From assembly GCF_001730285.1 (NCBI RefSeq), contig NZ_MIJZ01000013.1, positions 124,001-188,000 of the forward strand: a stretch of DNA of 64,000 bases, given 5' to 3'. This document shows, piece after piece, positions 53,790 to 64,000 of the stretch. The stretch is from Enterococcus ureasiticus. GTDB taxonomy: Bacteria; Bacillota; Bacilli; Lactobacillales; Enterococcaceae. The notes below the pieces were generated by a model. The model was not told where the DNA came from. It saw only the letters and a program-made list of their open reading frames with translations, and did no database searches. Numbering within the stretch: the first letter of the stretch is position 1; each line of letters begins with the position of its first letter. The position numbers were made by a program, and so were the translations under genes.

Positions 53790-54947
53790 TTAGAAAAGAT
53801 TATCAAAAATCTGTTTATATTTTTTACCAATTTCAACAAAATCAAATTCTTCTGCTTTTAACCTTGCCTTTTTCCCCATATTTAAACGTTTATTTCTATC
53901 ACTTAATAATTCGTTTAACTTACTTTCCAATTTTTGAACATCGCCAGGTTCAACCAAAAAGCCATTCACATTATCTTCAACAGCTTCATTAATTCCTCCT
54001 ACATTAGAAGCAACAACGGGTACTCCTGAAGCCATTGCCTCTACCAAAGCAACAGGTAGACCATCTTTATCTCCGTCTTTTGCAACCACAGATGGTACAC
54101 AAAAAATGTCACAGGACGCATTGATAACCGCAAGTTCATCTTTATTCTTAGAACCAATAAACCGAATGTCAGCTTGAATGTCATTAGCTTCCTTCATTAG
54201 CACTTCTTTTTCTGGTCCATCACCTACAATAATTAAAACTGCATCAATTTTTGCCATAGCCTGAATTAAATACTTTGCTCCTTTTTTTTCTGCAAGTCGC
54301 CCTACAAATAAAATGACTGGCTTACCATTTGTTTCAAAAAAATCATCGTGTCTATACTTAGGTGAAAATTTTGTTAAATCGACACCCATAGGAATTACTT
54401 CTGCATTTTCATATCTATATTCCATTTCCAGATGTTCCTTTAGATCTTTTGAAACGACGGTTACAGCTGAAGCTTTTAATAACGTTCTCATTTTCATTTT
54501 TTTAATAAAACCTTTGTTCAAAGAAGTAATATCGCCACCAAGACCGGTCAAAACGAACGGCTTTTTAAAAAACTGCTGGATAATTCCTTGTGGAATCAAC
54601 CAGTTTGAATGAACAGCATCCACTTTTTTTATTTCTTTCCGAATGGCAAAATACATTGCGATAAACATAAATGGAACAAGTAACGCTCTAGATTTTTTTT
54701 CTTTGATACGAGGAACGATTGCCCCAGGATAAGCCAATGTCTCTAGCTTCTTTATCGGAAAATAACGATAACGAATAACATGCAATCCTTCCATCTCTTC
54801 TTTGTTCAACGCTCCATATGTACTAGGAACTAAAACAGTAACATCGTAGTATTTTGCATATTCTTTACATAAGTCATAAATAAACTTGGGTTCAGTATCA
54901 TCTTGCCATCTAGGAAAAGTGGAAGCTGTGACTAGTAATTTTTTCAT
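53790..54947 (-). CDS. GT4 family glycosyltransferase
   Basis: This is a 385-residue GT-B enzyme. The N-domain has YDVTVLVPSTYG; the C-domain has VGRLAEKKGAKYLIQAM, VGDGPEKE and the EX7E region PVALVEAMASGVPVVASNVGG. GT4 enzymes retain anomeric configuration and use NDP-sugars. Acceptor and sugar unknown. Its start overlaps the epimerase stop by 4 bases, so the two are translated together. Confidence 0.93.
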   Translation of the reverse strand: MKKLLVTASTFPRWQDDTEPKFIYDLCKEYAKYYDVTVLVPSTYGALNKEEMEGLHVIRYRYFPIKKLETLAYPGAIVPRIKEKKSRALLVPFMFIAMYFAIRKEIKKVDAVHSNWLIPQGIIQQFFKKPFVLTGLGGDITSLNKGFIKKMKMRTLLKASAVTVVSKDLKEHLEMEYRYENAEVIPMGVDLTKFSPKYRHDDFFETNGKPVILFVGRLAEKKGAKYLIQAMAKIDAVLIIVGDGPEKEVLMKEANDIQADIRFIGSKNKDELAVINASCDIFCVPSVVAKDGDKDGLPVALVEAMASGVPVVASNVGGINEAVEDNVNGFLVEPGDVQKLESKLNELLSDRNKRLNMGKKARLKAEEFDFVEIGKKYKQIFDNLF

Positions 54948-55879
54948 TTAACTTTCCTTTCAACTTCTAGAAAATAATCAATTAAACGTTTCACGCCATC
55001 GTTAATTGAAATCATATTTTTATTGTCAGCAATTTCAAGATAACGTTGAATATCTAAAACACTAAAATCTACATCAACATCTCGATTTTCTTTGTATTCA
55101 ATATTAAATTTTTTACCTGAAACTTGCTCTATAATTTCTATAATCTCAATAATTGAATGGCCCTTACCAAAACCTAAATTAAACAGTTTATTTTTGCCTT
55201 CATAATTTGAAATACTCAAGATTCCCTGAATGGCATCGTCTATATAAATATAATCTCTAACAATATTGCCATCTCCAAACACAGTGATATCAATATCATT
55301 AATTATATTGTAAGTAAACTTAGTAATTATGCCGAGACTTCCTAATGGATTTTGACCTGGACCATAAGGATTTGCCAAACGAACAATCCTATAATCCAAT
55401 CCAAACTCACTTCCATAAAGTTGTAAGTACTTCTCAATAGTCAGTTTTTGGACGCCATAAGAACTAATCGGATTGGTTGGATCATCCTCTTTAAATGGTT
55501 TACCTAGACTTTTCCCATACACTGTTCCACCAGAGGATATAAATACTACTTTTTTCACATTATTTATTTTACAAGCATCAAACAGGCGCAATGAAGCAGC
55601 TACATTTTCATCTAATTCTTGCTCAAAACTGATTTCCGTAGAAGGAATCGTTGTACTTATTAAATGAAAAACAACATCTATTTCTTTAGTTAAGCTACAA
55701 AAATCATAATCTTTTGAGAAAACACCTGATACAAACTCAAATTGGCTATCTTCATCGTCGCTATTATTAAAATCAGAAAAATTACGATCAAATAGACGAA
55801 TTTTTCCCTTTTCTTTGATTAATTCTTTTGCTATCTTTTTTCCTATAAATCCTGAAGCGCCCAAAATCAAATAGTTCAT
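54944..55879 (-). CDS. NAD-dependent sugar epimerase (GalE-like SDR)
   Basis: This is a 311-residue extended SDR. The Rossmann GASGFIGKKIA at residues 7-17, Ser-Ser-Gly-Gly before TVYG, the catalytic YGVQK and ANPYGPGQNP sugar-binding region fit nucleotide-sugar 4-epimerases. With the UDP-glucose dehydrogenase upstream it may epimerise UDP-GlcA to UDP-GalA, or UDP-Glc to UDP-Gal. The substrate is not evident. Confidence 0.88.
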   Translation of the reverse strand: MNYLILGASGFIGKKIAKELIKEKGKIRLFDRNFSDFNNSDDEDSQFEFVSGVFSKDYDFCSLTKEIDVVFHLISTTIPSTEISFEQELDENVAASLRLFDACKINNVKKVVFISSGGTVYGKSLGKPFKEDDPTNPISSYGVQKLTIEKYLQLYGSEFGLDYRIVRLANPYGPGQNPLGSLGIITKFTYNIINDIDITVFGDGNIVRDYIYIDDAIQGILSISNYEGKNKLFNLGFGKGHSIIEIIEIIEQVSGKKFNIEYKENRDVDVDFSVLDIQRYLEIADNKNMISINDGVKRLIDYFLEVERKVK

Positions 55880-55998
55880 ACATACACTCCCTTTCCAACC
55901 GTTACTTGAAAAATCTTACTAGAGAGCCTAACTAATGATGCTTGTCGTTCCTTTTCACGCTATTTCTTAAGTGAACTACAAATTAGTCTCTCCACTAT

Positions 55999-57813
55999 TT
56001 AATGCTTACGATTGTGTTTACTGTGATTTGCTTGTATCTTCATTAAAAGACTAACAAATGAAATACTACCTAAGATAGACAGTACTTGTAAGACTGGTAT
56101 TGCACCACTGCTATAGTAATAAAGACGACTCATCGTATCTCCTGAGACCCATGAATATGCCCAAGCAATTCCAAAAAGTAAAACAGCATATGAGAGAATT
56201 AGACCCAGTCCAACTAAAAAAACAGTAATATTTTTTTCTGAATAATCTTTTTTAATAAGGCGTACACCTGAATAAAGGAATCCGATCATTGCGATCAGAA
56301 TAACGATTGGACTAGTCCATTTGTAGATAGAAATAATACTATTTATTCTTTTTGCCATATAAGTAACTGGCTTATTATACTCAGCTTCTGGTGTTCCTAT
56401 AGGATAATTTAACGGGAAATTAATCAACATTTCAATTTCTCTAACTGCTTCTGGGTCACCACTTACAGTTGTTAAGCTATGCCCAGGATTTATTCCGTCT
56501 AACCCAATGCCATATCTAGAATAAAATACATTTTCCCGTAGTGTACGTTTCATTTTAGGAAATACATTTCCCCTTATATCACTCCAAGTTTTTGCAGGAG
56601 AAGATGGTGAAACAGATACCCCATCTGATCTTCTAGTTAACTGTCCTTGGTCAAATGCTTCCGATAATTCTTCGTGAACCTTTTCAAAGTATTCGTCTGT
56701 TGCTTTTCCACCTTTTTCACTTTTACCATCAATAATCATCTCTTGACGATAACCTTGTTCAGCCCGTGCAACTACTAATCGTAAATCCCAAACAATATTT
56801 CCGCCAAATATTTCGTGATTTCCACTATCTTCCATCTCAACAGTCATTCCATTTTCAGGATCGTAAAGCCAATCTACTTCTTTTGAAATTTTATTTAATG
56901 TAGGAGAGACTGATAATGCCTCTCTAAAAGTATCTTCTGAAACCCAAACATATTCTTGATTACGTCCGTCATCAATTGAAATCAAATCTGATACAACATT
57001 TTTAAAATTCGTTTGTGTATAATCATTTACTGTAAAAATACCATATTTTTGTAAATTCTGATAACTAATTGCATAAGTACAACCTTGTAAAACTAGAATA
57101 GGAATGACAAGAAACAACATTCGATAAATTTTTTCTTTCCAAGAACTTTTAATAAAGAGTAGAAAAATGAAGGTGATTAAAAGTGCCGTAAAGAAAAATG
57201 GTTTTAACCACACACTATCTTCTCGTAGATAAGTAAAGGAACTATATGAGATTCCTGCTAATAATGCCCAAAAAATCAAGATTTTTTTCGAATGATTTCT
57301 GTAAAGAAATAATCCAATTAAACTAGCTAATACCAATAATATAAGCGGCATTAATAACGCATCTCGATACAATCGAAAGCCAAAATGCTTATCTAACATA
57401 ACTGGACTATAAAGTAAATACAGATAAATCAAAGATTGTCCATATTTATTTTTGACAATTGGAGACAGAGCGTAAACTAATGCTAAACATGAAATAATGT
57501 ATAATAGCATTAAACCTAATGGATAAGGAATTGAAAATTTGTTTAGTAATACATAGAAAAAAGAAAACATTGGATTTTTAACGATAGTAATAAAATCGTA
57601 ATCTCCAAACCAATTACCTTTAATAAATTCAGTAGCTTGGACGACAAACACATGCTCATCAACACCCTTACCAGCCAAAGTAACGGGTGGTATTTTTAAT
57701 TGAATGATTACTCTGACAAGAGTTAATACTACAAGTATCGTTAACAATATAAAATTAGTTTTCCTTTTATCTGCAAAAATACCCTTTATCCGTGCTAACA
57801 TTAAATTTTTCAC
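55999..57813 (-). CDS. Large polytopic membrane protein, putative GT-C or polymerase
   Basis: This is a 604-residue protein with about ten membrane segments and one big soluble loop of about 200 residues (approximately 270-480) that holds EYVWVSEDTFREALSVSP and RLVVARAEQGYRQ. The first outer loop has VDEHVFVVQATEFIKGNWFGDYD, an acidic motif like that of GT-C glycosyltransferases. It lies in the polysaccharide cluster between GT2 and epimerase genes, and may be the counterpart of EpaJ. No family is certain. Confidence 0.7.
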   Translation of the reverse strand: MKNLMLARIKGIFADKRKTNFILLTILVVLTLVRVIIQLKIPPVTLAGKGVDEHVFVVQATEFIKGNWFGDYDFITIVKNPMFSFFYVLLNKFSIPYPLGLMLLYIISCLALVYALSPIVKNKYGQSLIYLYLLYSPVMLDKHFGFRLYRDALLMPLILLVLASLIGLFLYRNHSKKILIFWALLAGISYSSFTYLREDSVWLKPFFFTALLITFIFLLFIKSSWKEKIYRMLFLVIPILVLQGCTYAISYQNLQKYGIFTVNDYTQTNFKNVVSDLISIDDGRNQEYVWVSEDTFREALSVSPTLNKISKEVDWLYDPENGMTVEMEDSGNHEIFGGNIVWDLRLVVARAEQGYRQEMIIDGKSEKGGKATDEYFEKVHEELSEAFDQGQLTRRSDGVSVSPSSPAKTWSDIRGNVFPKMKRTLRENVFYSRYGIGLDGINPGHSLTTVSGDPEAVREIEMLINFPLNYPIGTPEAEYNKPVTYMAKRINSIISIYKWTSPIVILIAMIGFLYSGVRLIKKDYSEKNITVFLVGLGLILSYAVLLFGIAWAYSWVSGDTMSRLYYYSSGAIPVLQVLSILGSISFVSLLMKIQANHSKHNRKH

Positions 57814-57965
57814 CAGTCTTTCAAAAATTTTAAGTTTACCTAATCATTAATTTATACACAAAAAAATCTCTAAAGACAAAAATTCAATTTAAATTAGTAT
57901 TTAACTTTGAATAGTCTAAACGATTTAGGCAATTAACAAATAAAAAACTTTTTATTTTTATAATC

Positions 57966-58002
57966 AAAATTGAAACAATAGCTTCTGCTTTGTTTCAATT
58001 TT
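57966..58002 (-). terminator. Possible terminator after the GT2 gene
   Basis: AAAATTGAAACA and TGTTTCAATTTT form a perfect 12-base-pair stem with a 13-base loop. The T-tract is the end of the stem itself, so efficiency may be moderate. Confidence 0.55.
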
Positions 58003-58047
58003 CATAGCTATTTTATTATACTCTCTTTACAACTTAATTAAACACTA

Positions 58048-59001
58048 TTAGTCTTTATTCGCTTGATCGTAATCCATTTTTCTCACTCTATATTGTATAT
58101 CTTCTAAAATTTTTCTATTCGCAGAAATCAAATCAGCTTGTAAGCCAATAACAAATGTTTGAAAACCAATTAATAATAATATACTAGCTAAAATAAGCGA
58201 TTGAATATGGCCATTTCCTGTCCCCATGATGAAGAATATAAGAAAACGAATTCCTATAATAGCACCTACTCCAAACAATACACTCCCTAAAAATGTAAAA
58301 AACATTAACGGTTTATACATCATAAATGCACGAAGAATTGTTAACATTGATTTTTTGACATAACCAAACATACTACTAAACAATCTAGATGGTCTTAATT
58401 CCCCATTCGTTCTAATCGGAACAGAAGTCATAGAGATCTTATTTCTACCAGCTTGAACAATAGTCTCTAAAGTGTAGGTGTACTCATTAGCAACATTCAT
58501 TTGCATAGCAGCTTCTCTACTGTATGCTCGAAATCCACTCGGTGCATCCGGAATGTCGGATTTTGAAGCTTTTCTGACAACCCAACTACCAAATTTTTGT
58601 AGTTTCTTCTTTAAAGGTGAAAAGTGTTCTGTTTCAGCGATTGGTCGTTCTCCAATCACAATATCTGCTTTTTCTTCTAAAATCGGTTGTACTAATTTTT
58701 CAATATCTGAACCATTGTATTGATTATCTGCATCCGTGTTCACAATAATATCAGCTCCATTACGTAAGCAAGCATCTATACCCGCCATGAAGCCTTTTGC
58801 CAACCCCTTATTGCGTTTAAAATTAACAATATGGTTAACACCCCAATTTCTTGCAACTTCAACAGTATTGTCTTTACTTCCATCATTGATAATCAGCACT
58901 TCAATATCATCAATTCCATTAATTTTCTTTGGTAAATCGTTCAATGCAATTTCCAGTGTTTCAGCTTCATTATAACAAGGAATTTGAATTATTAATTTCA
59001 T
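58048..59001 (-). CDS. DPM/GtrB-type GT2 glycosyltransferase
   Basis: This is a 317-residue protein. The start is ATG 59001, eight bases after AAGGA. GT2 domain: IQIPCYNEAETLE, LIINDGSKD, DADNQYNG (DxD) and EKADIVIGERP. Two C-terminal membrane segments (about 235-300) follow. This group makes undecaprenyl-phosphate-linked single sugars, later moved by GT-C enzymes outside the cell. Together with the GT-C-like protein downstream this would be a decoration system. The place recalls epaI. Confidence 0.9.
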   Translation of the reverse strand: MKLIIQIPCYNEAETLEIALNDLPKKINGIDDIEVLIINDGSKDNTVEVARNWGVNHIVNFKRNKGLAKGFMAGIDACLRNGADIIVNTDADNQYNGSDIEKLVQPILEEKADIVIGERPIAETEHFSPLKKKLQKFGSWVVRKASKSDIPDAPSGFRAYSREAAMQMNVANEYTYTLETIVQAGRNKISMTSVPIRTNGELRPSRLFSSMFGYVKKSMLTILRAFMMYKPLMFFTFLGSVLFGVGAIIGIRFLIFFIMGTGNGHIQSLILASILLLIGFQTFVIGLQADLISANRKILEDIQYRVRKMDYDQANKD

Positions 59002-59148
59002 TAATTTCATCCTTCTTTTGTGTATTTTATCTTTAACAAATATCCTTTGAAAGTTTACCACGTAACACTTTCTATTTCAAGCAAGCATACATATCCTTGT
59101 AACTAAAGTATTCTCTAATATTTTACTGTCTAGATTCTAAGCTACGTT

Positions 59149-60318
59149 TTAATCGCGATTAAATATATCTCGTGTGTAGATTTTATTTAATACATCTAAT
59201 AGATCATTTTCTATACGATTTGTTACGATGACATCTGACTCATTTTTAAACTCTTGCAATTCTTTGACCACTCTTGAATTGTAGAATGTATCTTCTTCAA
59301 AGTTTGGTTCATAAACGATAACTTCAACACCTTTAGCTTTTATTCGCTTCATGATGCCTTGAATAGACGAATATCTAAAATTATCAGAATTCGATTTCAT
59401 TGTTAAACGATAAATTCCTACAACGCTAGGTTTTTTAGCTAATATTTGATATGCTATAAAATCTTTACGCGTTGTATTTGCATCCACAATCGCACCAATA
59501 ATGTTATTAGGCACCTTATCATAATTCGCACGTAATTGTTTCGTATCTTTAGGCAAGCAGTAACCACCATAGCCAAATGAAGGATTATTATAATGCGAAC
59601 CAATTCTTGGGTCTAATCCAACACCTTCAATGATTTGTTTTGCATCTAATCCTCTAACCTCGGCGTAAGTATCCAATTCATTAAAGTAAGCTACTCTTAA
59701 CGCTAAATAAGTGTTAGAAAATAGTTTTATCGCTTCAGCTTCTGTAGCGTGAGTCAACAATACTTCAGCATTCTTTTCAACTGTATTTTCCAAAAACATT
59801 TTTGAAATTTGTTCCCCACGCTCAGAACATTCACCCACGATGATTCTTGAAGGATAAAGATTATCATATAATGCTCGACCTTCTCGTAAGAATTCCGGTG
59901 AAAAAATAATATTTTCAGTTTGATACCTTTTCTTCAAGGTATCTGTATAGCCTACAGGTACAGTTGATTTTATAATAAATACAGCATCTTCCCGGATAGC
60001 AAGCGCTCGTTCAATAACATTTTCAACTGTAGATGTATCAAAATAATTTTTTTCTTCATTATAGTCTGTTGGTGTCGCAATAATTAAATATTCTCCGAAT
60101 CTTACCGCCTCTTCAAAGTTCTTTGAAAAATCGATATTTAAGTCCTTTCTATCTAGAAAAGTATGTATTTCTTTATCTTCTAAAGGAGAAATACCTTCAT
60201 TTAATAAATCAATTTTTTCGTCAACAATATCATAAGCCTTCACCTGTTCCTTTTGACTTAGCAATAAAGCATTGGCAAGTCCAACATATCCTAAACCGAA
60301 AATAGAAATCTTTTTCAT
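59149..60318 (-). CDS. ugd: UDP-glucose 6-dehydrogenase
   Basis: This is a 389-residue protein. The start is ATG 60318 after AGGAGG. The NAD domain has [13 protein letters not shown]; the middle has [20 protein letters not shown]; the catalytic Cys is in [15 protein letters not shown]. It converts UDP-glucose to UDP-glucuronate with two NAD. Its product would make this cell-wall polymer acidic. It lies between rmlD and the GT2 gene, with a large hairpin in front. Confidence 0.93.
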   Translation of the reverse strand: MKKISIFGLGYVGLANALLLSQKEQVKAYDIVDEKIDLLNEGISPLEDKEIHTFLDRKDLNIDFSKNFEEAVRFGEYLIIATPTDYNEEKNYFDTSTVENVIERALAIREDAVFIIKSTVPVGYTDTLKKRYQTENIIFSPEFLREGRALYDNLYPSRIIVGECSERGEQISKMFLENTVEKNAEVLLTHATEAEAIKLFSNTYLALRVAYFNELDTYAEVRGLDAKQIIEGVGLDPRIGSHYNNPSFGYGGYCLPKDTKQLRANYDKVPNNIIGAIVDANTTRKDFIAYQILAKKPSVVGIYRLTMKSNSDNFRYSSIQGIMKRIKAKGVEVIVYEPNFEEDTFYNSRVVKELQEFKNESDVIVTNRIENDLLDVLNKIYTRDIFNRD

Positions 60319-60430
60319 TCTGTATTTCCTCCTATCAGTAGCCTCTTGTAACTTCAATTCAATAATTATAACGTAAATATTAATAAAATAAAAGATACTA
60401 TGGTTTCAGTACCGTCATCGAGTGATACAA

Positions 60431-60483
60431 TTAACTATGTATGAGACAAGTAGAAAAAAACTACTTGTCTCATACATAGTTAA
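60431..60483. repeat. Perfect 23-base inverted repeat across the rmlD stop
   Basis: Two 23-base arms (60431-60453 and 60461-60483; they begin TTAACTATGTATGAGACAAG) flank seven As. The right arm includes the rmlD stop codon (60480-60482). On the minus-strand mRNA it forms a perfect stem with a U7 loop and no U-tract after it. Confidence 0.85.
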
Positions 60484-61310
60484 TCCAACATCATTTTCAA
60501 CGCTTCTTGCCAAGTCGGAATCTCAAATCCTAAAGCCTTCGCTTTACTAATATCCATCACCGAATATTTAGGTCGAATTGCTTTTTGTGGGAATTTACTT
60601 GAGTCAACTGGTAGTACTTCCACTTTGGTGTCTTTCAAAATTTCCTTTGCAAATTCATACCAACTACAGCTATTATCATTTGACAGATGGTATACGCCAT
60701 AGGGTGCATTTTCTTTTATCACAAACACCATAAATTCAGCTAAGGTTCTAGTCCAAGTTGGCCGTCCAAATTGATCATTTACTACAGTCAGTTGATCACG
60801 AGTTTCGGCTAATTTTTGCATTGTGAAAACAAAATTATGCCCATATTGACCAAAAACCCACGAGGTACGAATAATATAATATTTTTCCATCGATTTTTGA
60901 ACAATTTCTTCCCCTAGCAATTTTGTACGGCCGTACTCATTTTGAGGATTTGTTTGATCATCAACCTCATACATCTCTTCTTTTTTTGTTCCATCAAATA
61001 CGTAATCTGTGCTGATATAAACTAACGTTGCATCGACAGCCTTTGCTGCATTAACTACATTTTGTGTTCCAGCTACATTAATTTTTTCATCTAACTCTTT
61101 TCCTTCATCCTCAGCTTTGTCCACTGCGGTATAAGCTGCACAATGATAAATCAATTCAGGTTTTAAATTAGTAATAAACGCCATTGTCTGTTCTGCATTT
61201 GTAATATCCATTTCTTTTGAGTCTGTCGAAACATATTCTAATCCTTGTTCATCCAATAAATGACGTAATTCTGTTCCTAATTGTCCATTGCCACCAGTTA
61301 AAAGTATCAT
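60480..61310 (-). CDS. rmlD: dTDP-4-dehydrorhamnose reductase
   Basis: This is a 276-residue SDR. The start is ATG 61310 after GGGAGG. Cofactor loop is GGNGQLGTELR; DYVFDGTKKEEMYE and catalytic YGRTKLLGE follow, with SWVFGQYGHNFV. It reduces dTDP-4-keto-L-rhamnose to dTDP-L-rhamnose. It follows rmlB after about 100 bases, with a terminator hairpin in the gap, so it may be expressed at a lower level than rmlACB. Confidence 0.96.
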   Translation of the reverse strand: MILLTGGNGQLGTELRHLLDEQGLEYVSTDSKEMDITNAEQTMAFITNLKPELIYHCAAYTAVDKAEDEGKELDEKINVAGTQNVVNAAKAVDATLVYISTDYVFDGTKKEEMYEVDDQTNPQNEYGRTKLLGEEIVQKSMEKYYIIRTSWVFGQYGHNFVFTMQKLAETRDQLTVVNDQFGRPTWTRTLAEFMVFVIKENAPYGVYHLSNDNSCSWYEFAKEILKDTKVEVLPVDSSKFPQKAIRPKYSVMDISKAKALGFEIPTWQEALKMMLD

Positions 61311-61329
61311 GGTTATTTCCTCCCTCATG

Positions 61330-61353
61330 AAAAAAAGCAGGACTTCTCCTGCC
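61330..61353 (-). terminator. Terminator-like hairpin between rmlB and rmlD
   Basis: On the minus strand GCAGGA-GAAG-TCCTGC is followed by seven Ts. It lies just ahead of the rmlD ribosome binding site. Confidence 0.75.
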
Positions 61354-61408
61354 TTACTAATTTTTAATTCAGTCACTATATCAAAGAGCTTTAACTTTTT
61401 ATTACAAG

Positions 61409-62440
<1,032 letters not shown>

Positions 62441-62461
62441 TTAAGCTCTCTCCTAATTCAT

Positions 62462-63034
62462 TTAAATTTCACCATAAACAAAAGAATTGTCAGATTCAAA
62501 TTCTTTTAATGTCGGGTGATTTTTATCTTTTTCAGATGTAATGGCTTTTTGAATATCAATTGGCCAATCAATCGCTAAATCTGGATCATCAAAAGCAATC
62601 CCGCCATCTGCAGGTGCATTATAATAATTATCACACTTATACATAAAGTTAACATTTGGTGTCAACGTTACAAAGCCATGCGCATAACCTTTAGGTACCA
62701 ATAATTGACGATGGTTATGCTCTGACAAAATAAAACCTTCCCATTGACCATAAGTTGGGCTACCTTTACGGATATCAACAATTACATCTAAAACCGCACC
62801 CGTCACAACACGAATCAGCTTTGTTTGAGCTGCTTCGCCTTTTTGAAAATGCAAGCCACGCAATACACCCGCTTCACTTGAAAGAGAATGATTATCTTGT
62901 ACAAAATCAAAATCCAATCCTTGTTCAGCAAATTTTTCTTTAGAATAGCTTTCAGTAAAAAAGCCGCGGTGATCGCCAAATACGTCCATTTCAATGATTT
63001 TTACATCTTGCAATTTTGTATCAATAACTTTCAT
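62462..63034 (-). CDS. rmlC: dTDP-4-dehydrorhamnose 3,5-epimerase
   Basis: This is a 190-residue cupin. It shows GDHRGFFTESYSKEKF, QDNHSLSSEAGVLRGLHFQ (catalytic His region) and VPKGYAHGFVTL. It inverts C3 and C5 of the keto sugar. It lies 11 bases after rmlA and 24 before rmlB. Confidence 0.97.
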   Translation of the reverse strand: MKVIDTKLQDVKIIEMDVFGDHRGFFTESYSKEKFAEQGLDFDFVQDNHSLSSEAGVLRGLHFQKGEAAQTKLIRVVTGAVLDVIVDIRKGSPTYGQWEGFILSEHNHRQLLVPKGYAHGFVTLTPNVNFMYKCDNYYNAPADGGIAFDDPDLAIDWPIDIQKAITSEKDKNHPTLKEFESDNSFVYGEI

Positions 63035-63045
63035 TCTATTCGCCC

Positions 63046-63915
63046 CTAATCCATTTCTGCCAATCTTAATAAATATTGTCCATAACCATTTTTCTTCAAT
63101 GGTTGCGCCAGTTCAATCAATTGCTCTTTTGTGATATAACTCATTCGATATGCAATTTCTTCTAAACAAGCTACTTTTAAGTTTTGACGTTTCTCGATTG
63201 TTTCAATAAAAGTCGAAGCTTCCAAAAGTGATTCATGGGTTCCTGTATCTAACCACGCAAATCCCCGTCCCATCACTTCAACAGATAATTTATTTTTTTC
63301 TAAATAAACTTTATTTACATCTGTGATTTCTAATTCACCACGATCAGAAGGTTTGATGTTTTTAGCGATTTCGATTACATTGTTGTCATAAAAATATAAA
63401 CCAGTAACCGCATAATTTGATTTTGGTTTCTCAGGTTTTTCTTCGATTGAAAGAGCCGTCATCTCGTTATCAAATTCAACTACACCAAAACGCTCGGGAT
63501 CATTCACATGATAGCCGAAAACAGTTGCTCCGCTTCCTTTTGAAGCAGCACGCTGTAACATGTTAGACAAACCGCCACCATAATAGATATTATCTCCCAA
63601 GACAAGACAAACACTATCATCACCGATAAATTCTTCACCTATAATAAATGCTTGAGCTAAGCCATCAGGGCTTTCTTGCACTGCATATTCAATGTGGATC
63701 CCAAGATCTTTTCCGTTTCCAAACAAACTTTCAAAACGTGGAGTATCATCTGGGGTTGAGATAATCAAAATTTCTTTGATACCAGCTAACATTAAGGTTG
63801 ACATTGGGTAATAAATCATTGGTTTATCATAAATCGGCATTAATTGTTTTGATGTTGCCTTTGTTAAGGGATACAGTCTTGTTCCACTTCCGCCGGCTAA
63901 AATTATTCCTTTCAT
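63046..63915 (-). CDS. rmlA: Glucose-1-phosphate thymidylyltransferase
   Basis: This is a 289-residue nucleotidyltransferase. It begins [17 protein letters not shown] followed by [16 protein letters not shown], and has [10 protein letters not shown] and [19 protein letters not shown]. It joins dTTP and glucose-1-phosphate, the first step to dTDP-rhamnose. First visible gene of the polysaccharide locus, with AAGGAG and a probable promoter upstream. Confidence 0.97.
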   Translation of the reverse strand: MKGIILAGGSGTRLYPLTKATSKQLMPIYDKPMIYYPMSTLMLAGIKEILIISTPDDTPRFESLFGNGKDLGIHIEYAVQESPDGLAQAFIIGEEFIGDDSVCLVLGDNIYYGGGLSNMLQRAASKGSGATVFGYHVNDPERFGVVEFDNEMTALSIEEKPEKPKSNYAVTGLYFYDNNVIEIAKNIKPSDRGELEITDVNKVYLEKNKLSVEVMGRGFAWLDTGTHESLLEASTFIETIEKRQNLKVACLEEIAYRMSYITKEQLIELAQPLKKNGYGQYLLRLAEMD

Positions 63916-63967
63916 GGAAAAACTCCTTTAAATTATTTATTTCGTTTAATTGCTTACACCGTTTAAC

Positions 63968-63996
63968 ATTATCGCATTATCATACCGAATTGTCAT
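63968..63996 (-). promoter_or_regulatory. Probable promoter of rmlACBD
   Basis: ATGACA (63991-63996), a 17-base spacer and GATAAT (63968-63973), about 50 bases upstream of the ATG. Confidence 0.6.
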
Positions 63997-64000
63997 GCTT

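Overview
The window looks like chromosomal DNA of a low-GC Gram-positive of the genus Enterococcus, or a very close relative. The evidence is low GC, strong AGGAGG-type ribosome binding sites, sigma-A promoters, T-box leaders, a glmS ribozyme, the cdaA-cdaR-glmM and glnR-glnA pairs, and a rhamnose-type cell-wall polysaccharide locus whose gene order resembles the Enterococcus faecalis epa locus. The species cannot be fixed from sequence reading alone.

Layout, left half. 1-2.7 kb: a methionine ABC importer (metN-metI-metQ, metQ cut by the window edge) behind two T-box leaders in series, both apparently reading AUG. 2.7-5.5 kb: zinc-ribbon protein, tRNA-Thr, a lipoprotein with an HExxH motif, and a GNAT acetyltransferase. 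5.5-10.7 kb: a T-box-controlled divergent class II lysyl-tRNA synthetase, rpoN (sigma-54), tRNA-Arg, a TPR protein and small proteins. 11-13.6 kb: a TetR regulator and the ABC exporter it probably controls through three identical palindromes. 13.9-17.9 kb: a secreted NlpC/P60 hydrolase, a small secreted His/Met-containing protein, and a two-component system whose sensor has a Met-rich outer loop.

18-39 kb holds central functions: glmS under its ribozyme; an ECF transporter (T, fused A-A, and S of the UPF0397 type) behind a SAM hydroxide adenosyltransferase; cdaA-cdaR-glmM; a pyruvate:ferredoxin oxidoreductase with a perfect Rex-type operator; a hypothetical gene; an ABM-domain monooxygenase with a Fur-type box; glnR-glnA with a GlnR box; and glpQ-like-miaA-hflX. 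GlmS and GlmM act in sequence on the way to UDP-GlcNAc and peptidoglycan, and the c-di-AMP cyclase sits with GlmM.

39-64 kb is one long minus-strand polysaccharide locus. It begins with rmlA-C-B-D (dTDP-rhamnose), followed by UDP-glucose dehydrogenase, a polyprenyl-phosphate-type GT2, a large membrane protein, an epimerase, a GT4, a Wzx-like flippase, and a secreted GH25 muramidase with Bsp-like repeats. A decayed IS1182-family element then separates this from a second transcription unit with its own promoter: a Wzm/Wzt-type ABC exporter, a methyltransferase-double-GT2 fusion, a second double GT2, and a polytopic membrane protein. Two export routes in one locus suggest that a backbone and a separately flipped decoration are made here.

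The most interesting leads are the T-box LysRS paralogue, the Met-rich sensor system, the SAM hydrolase/ECF pair, the Rex and Fur operators, the dual-export polysaccharide locus with its muramidase, and a repeated intergenic terminator module. No CRISPR array, prophage or replication origin was seen.
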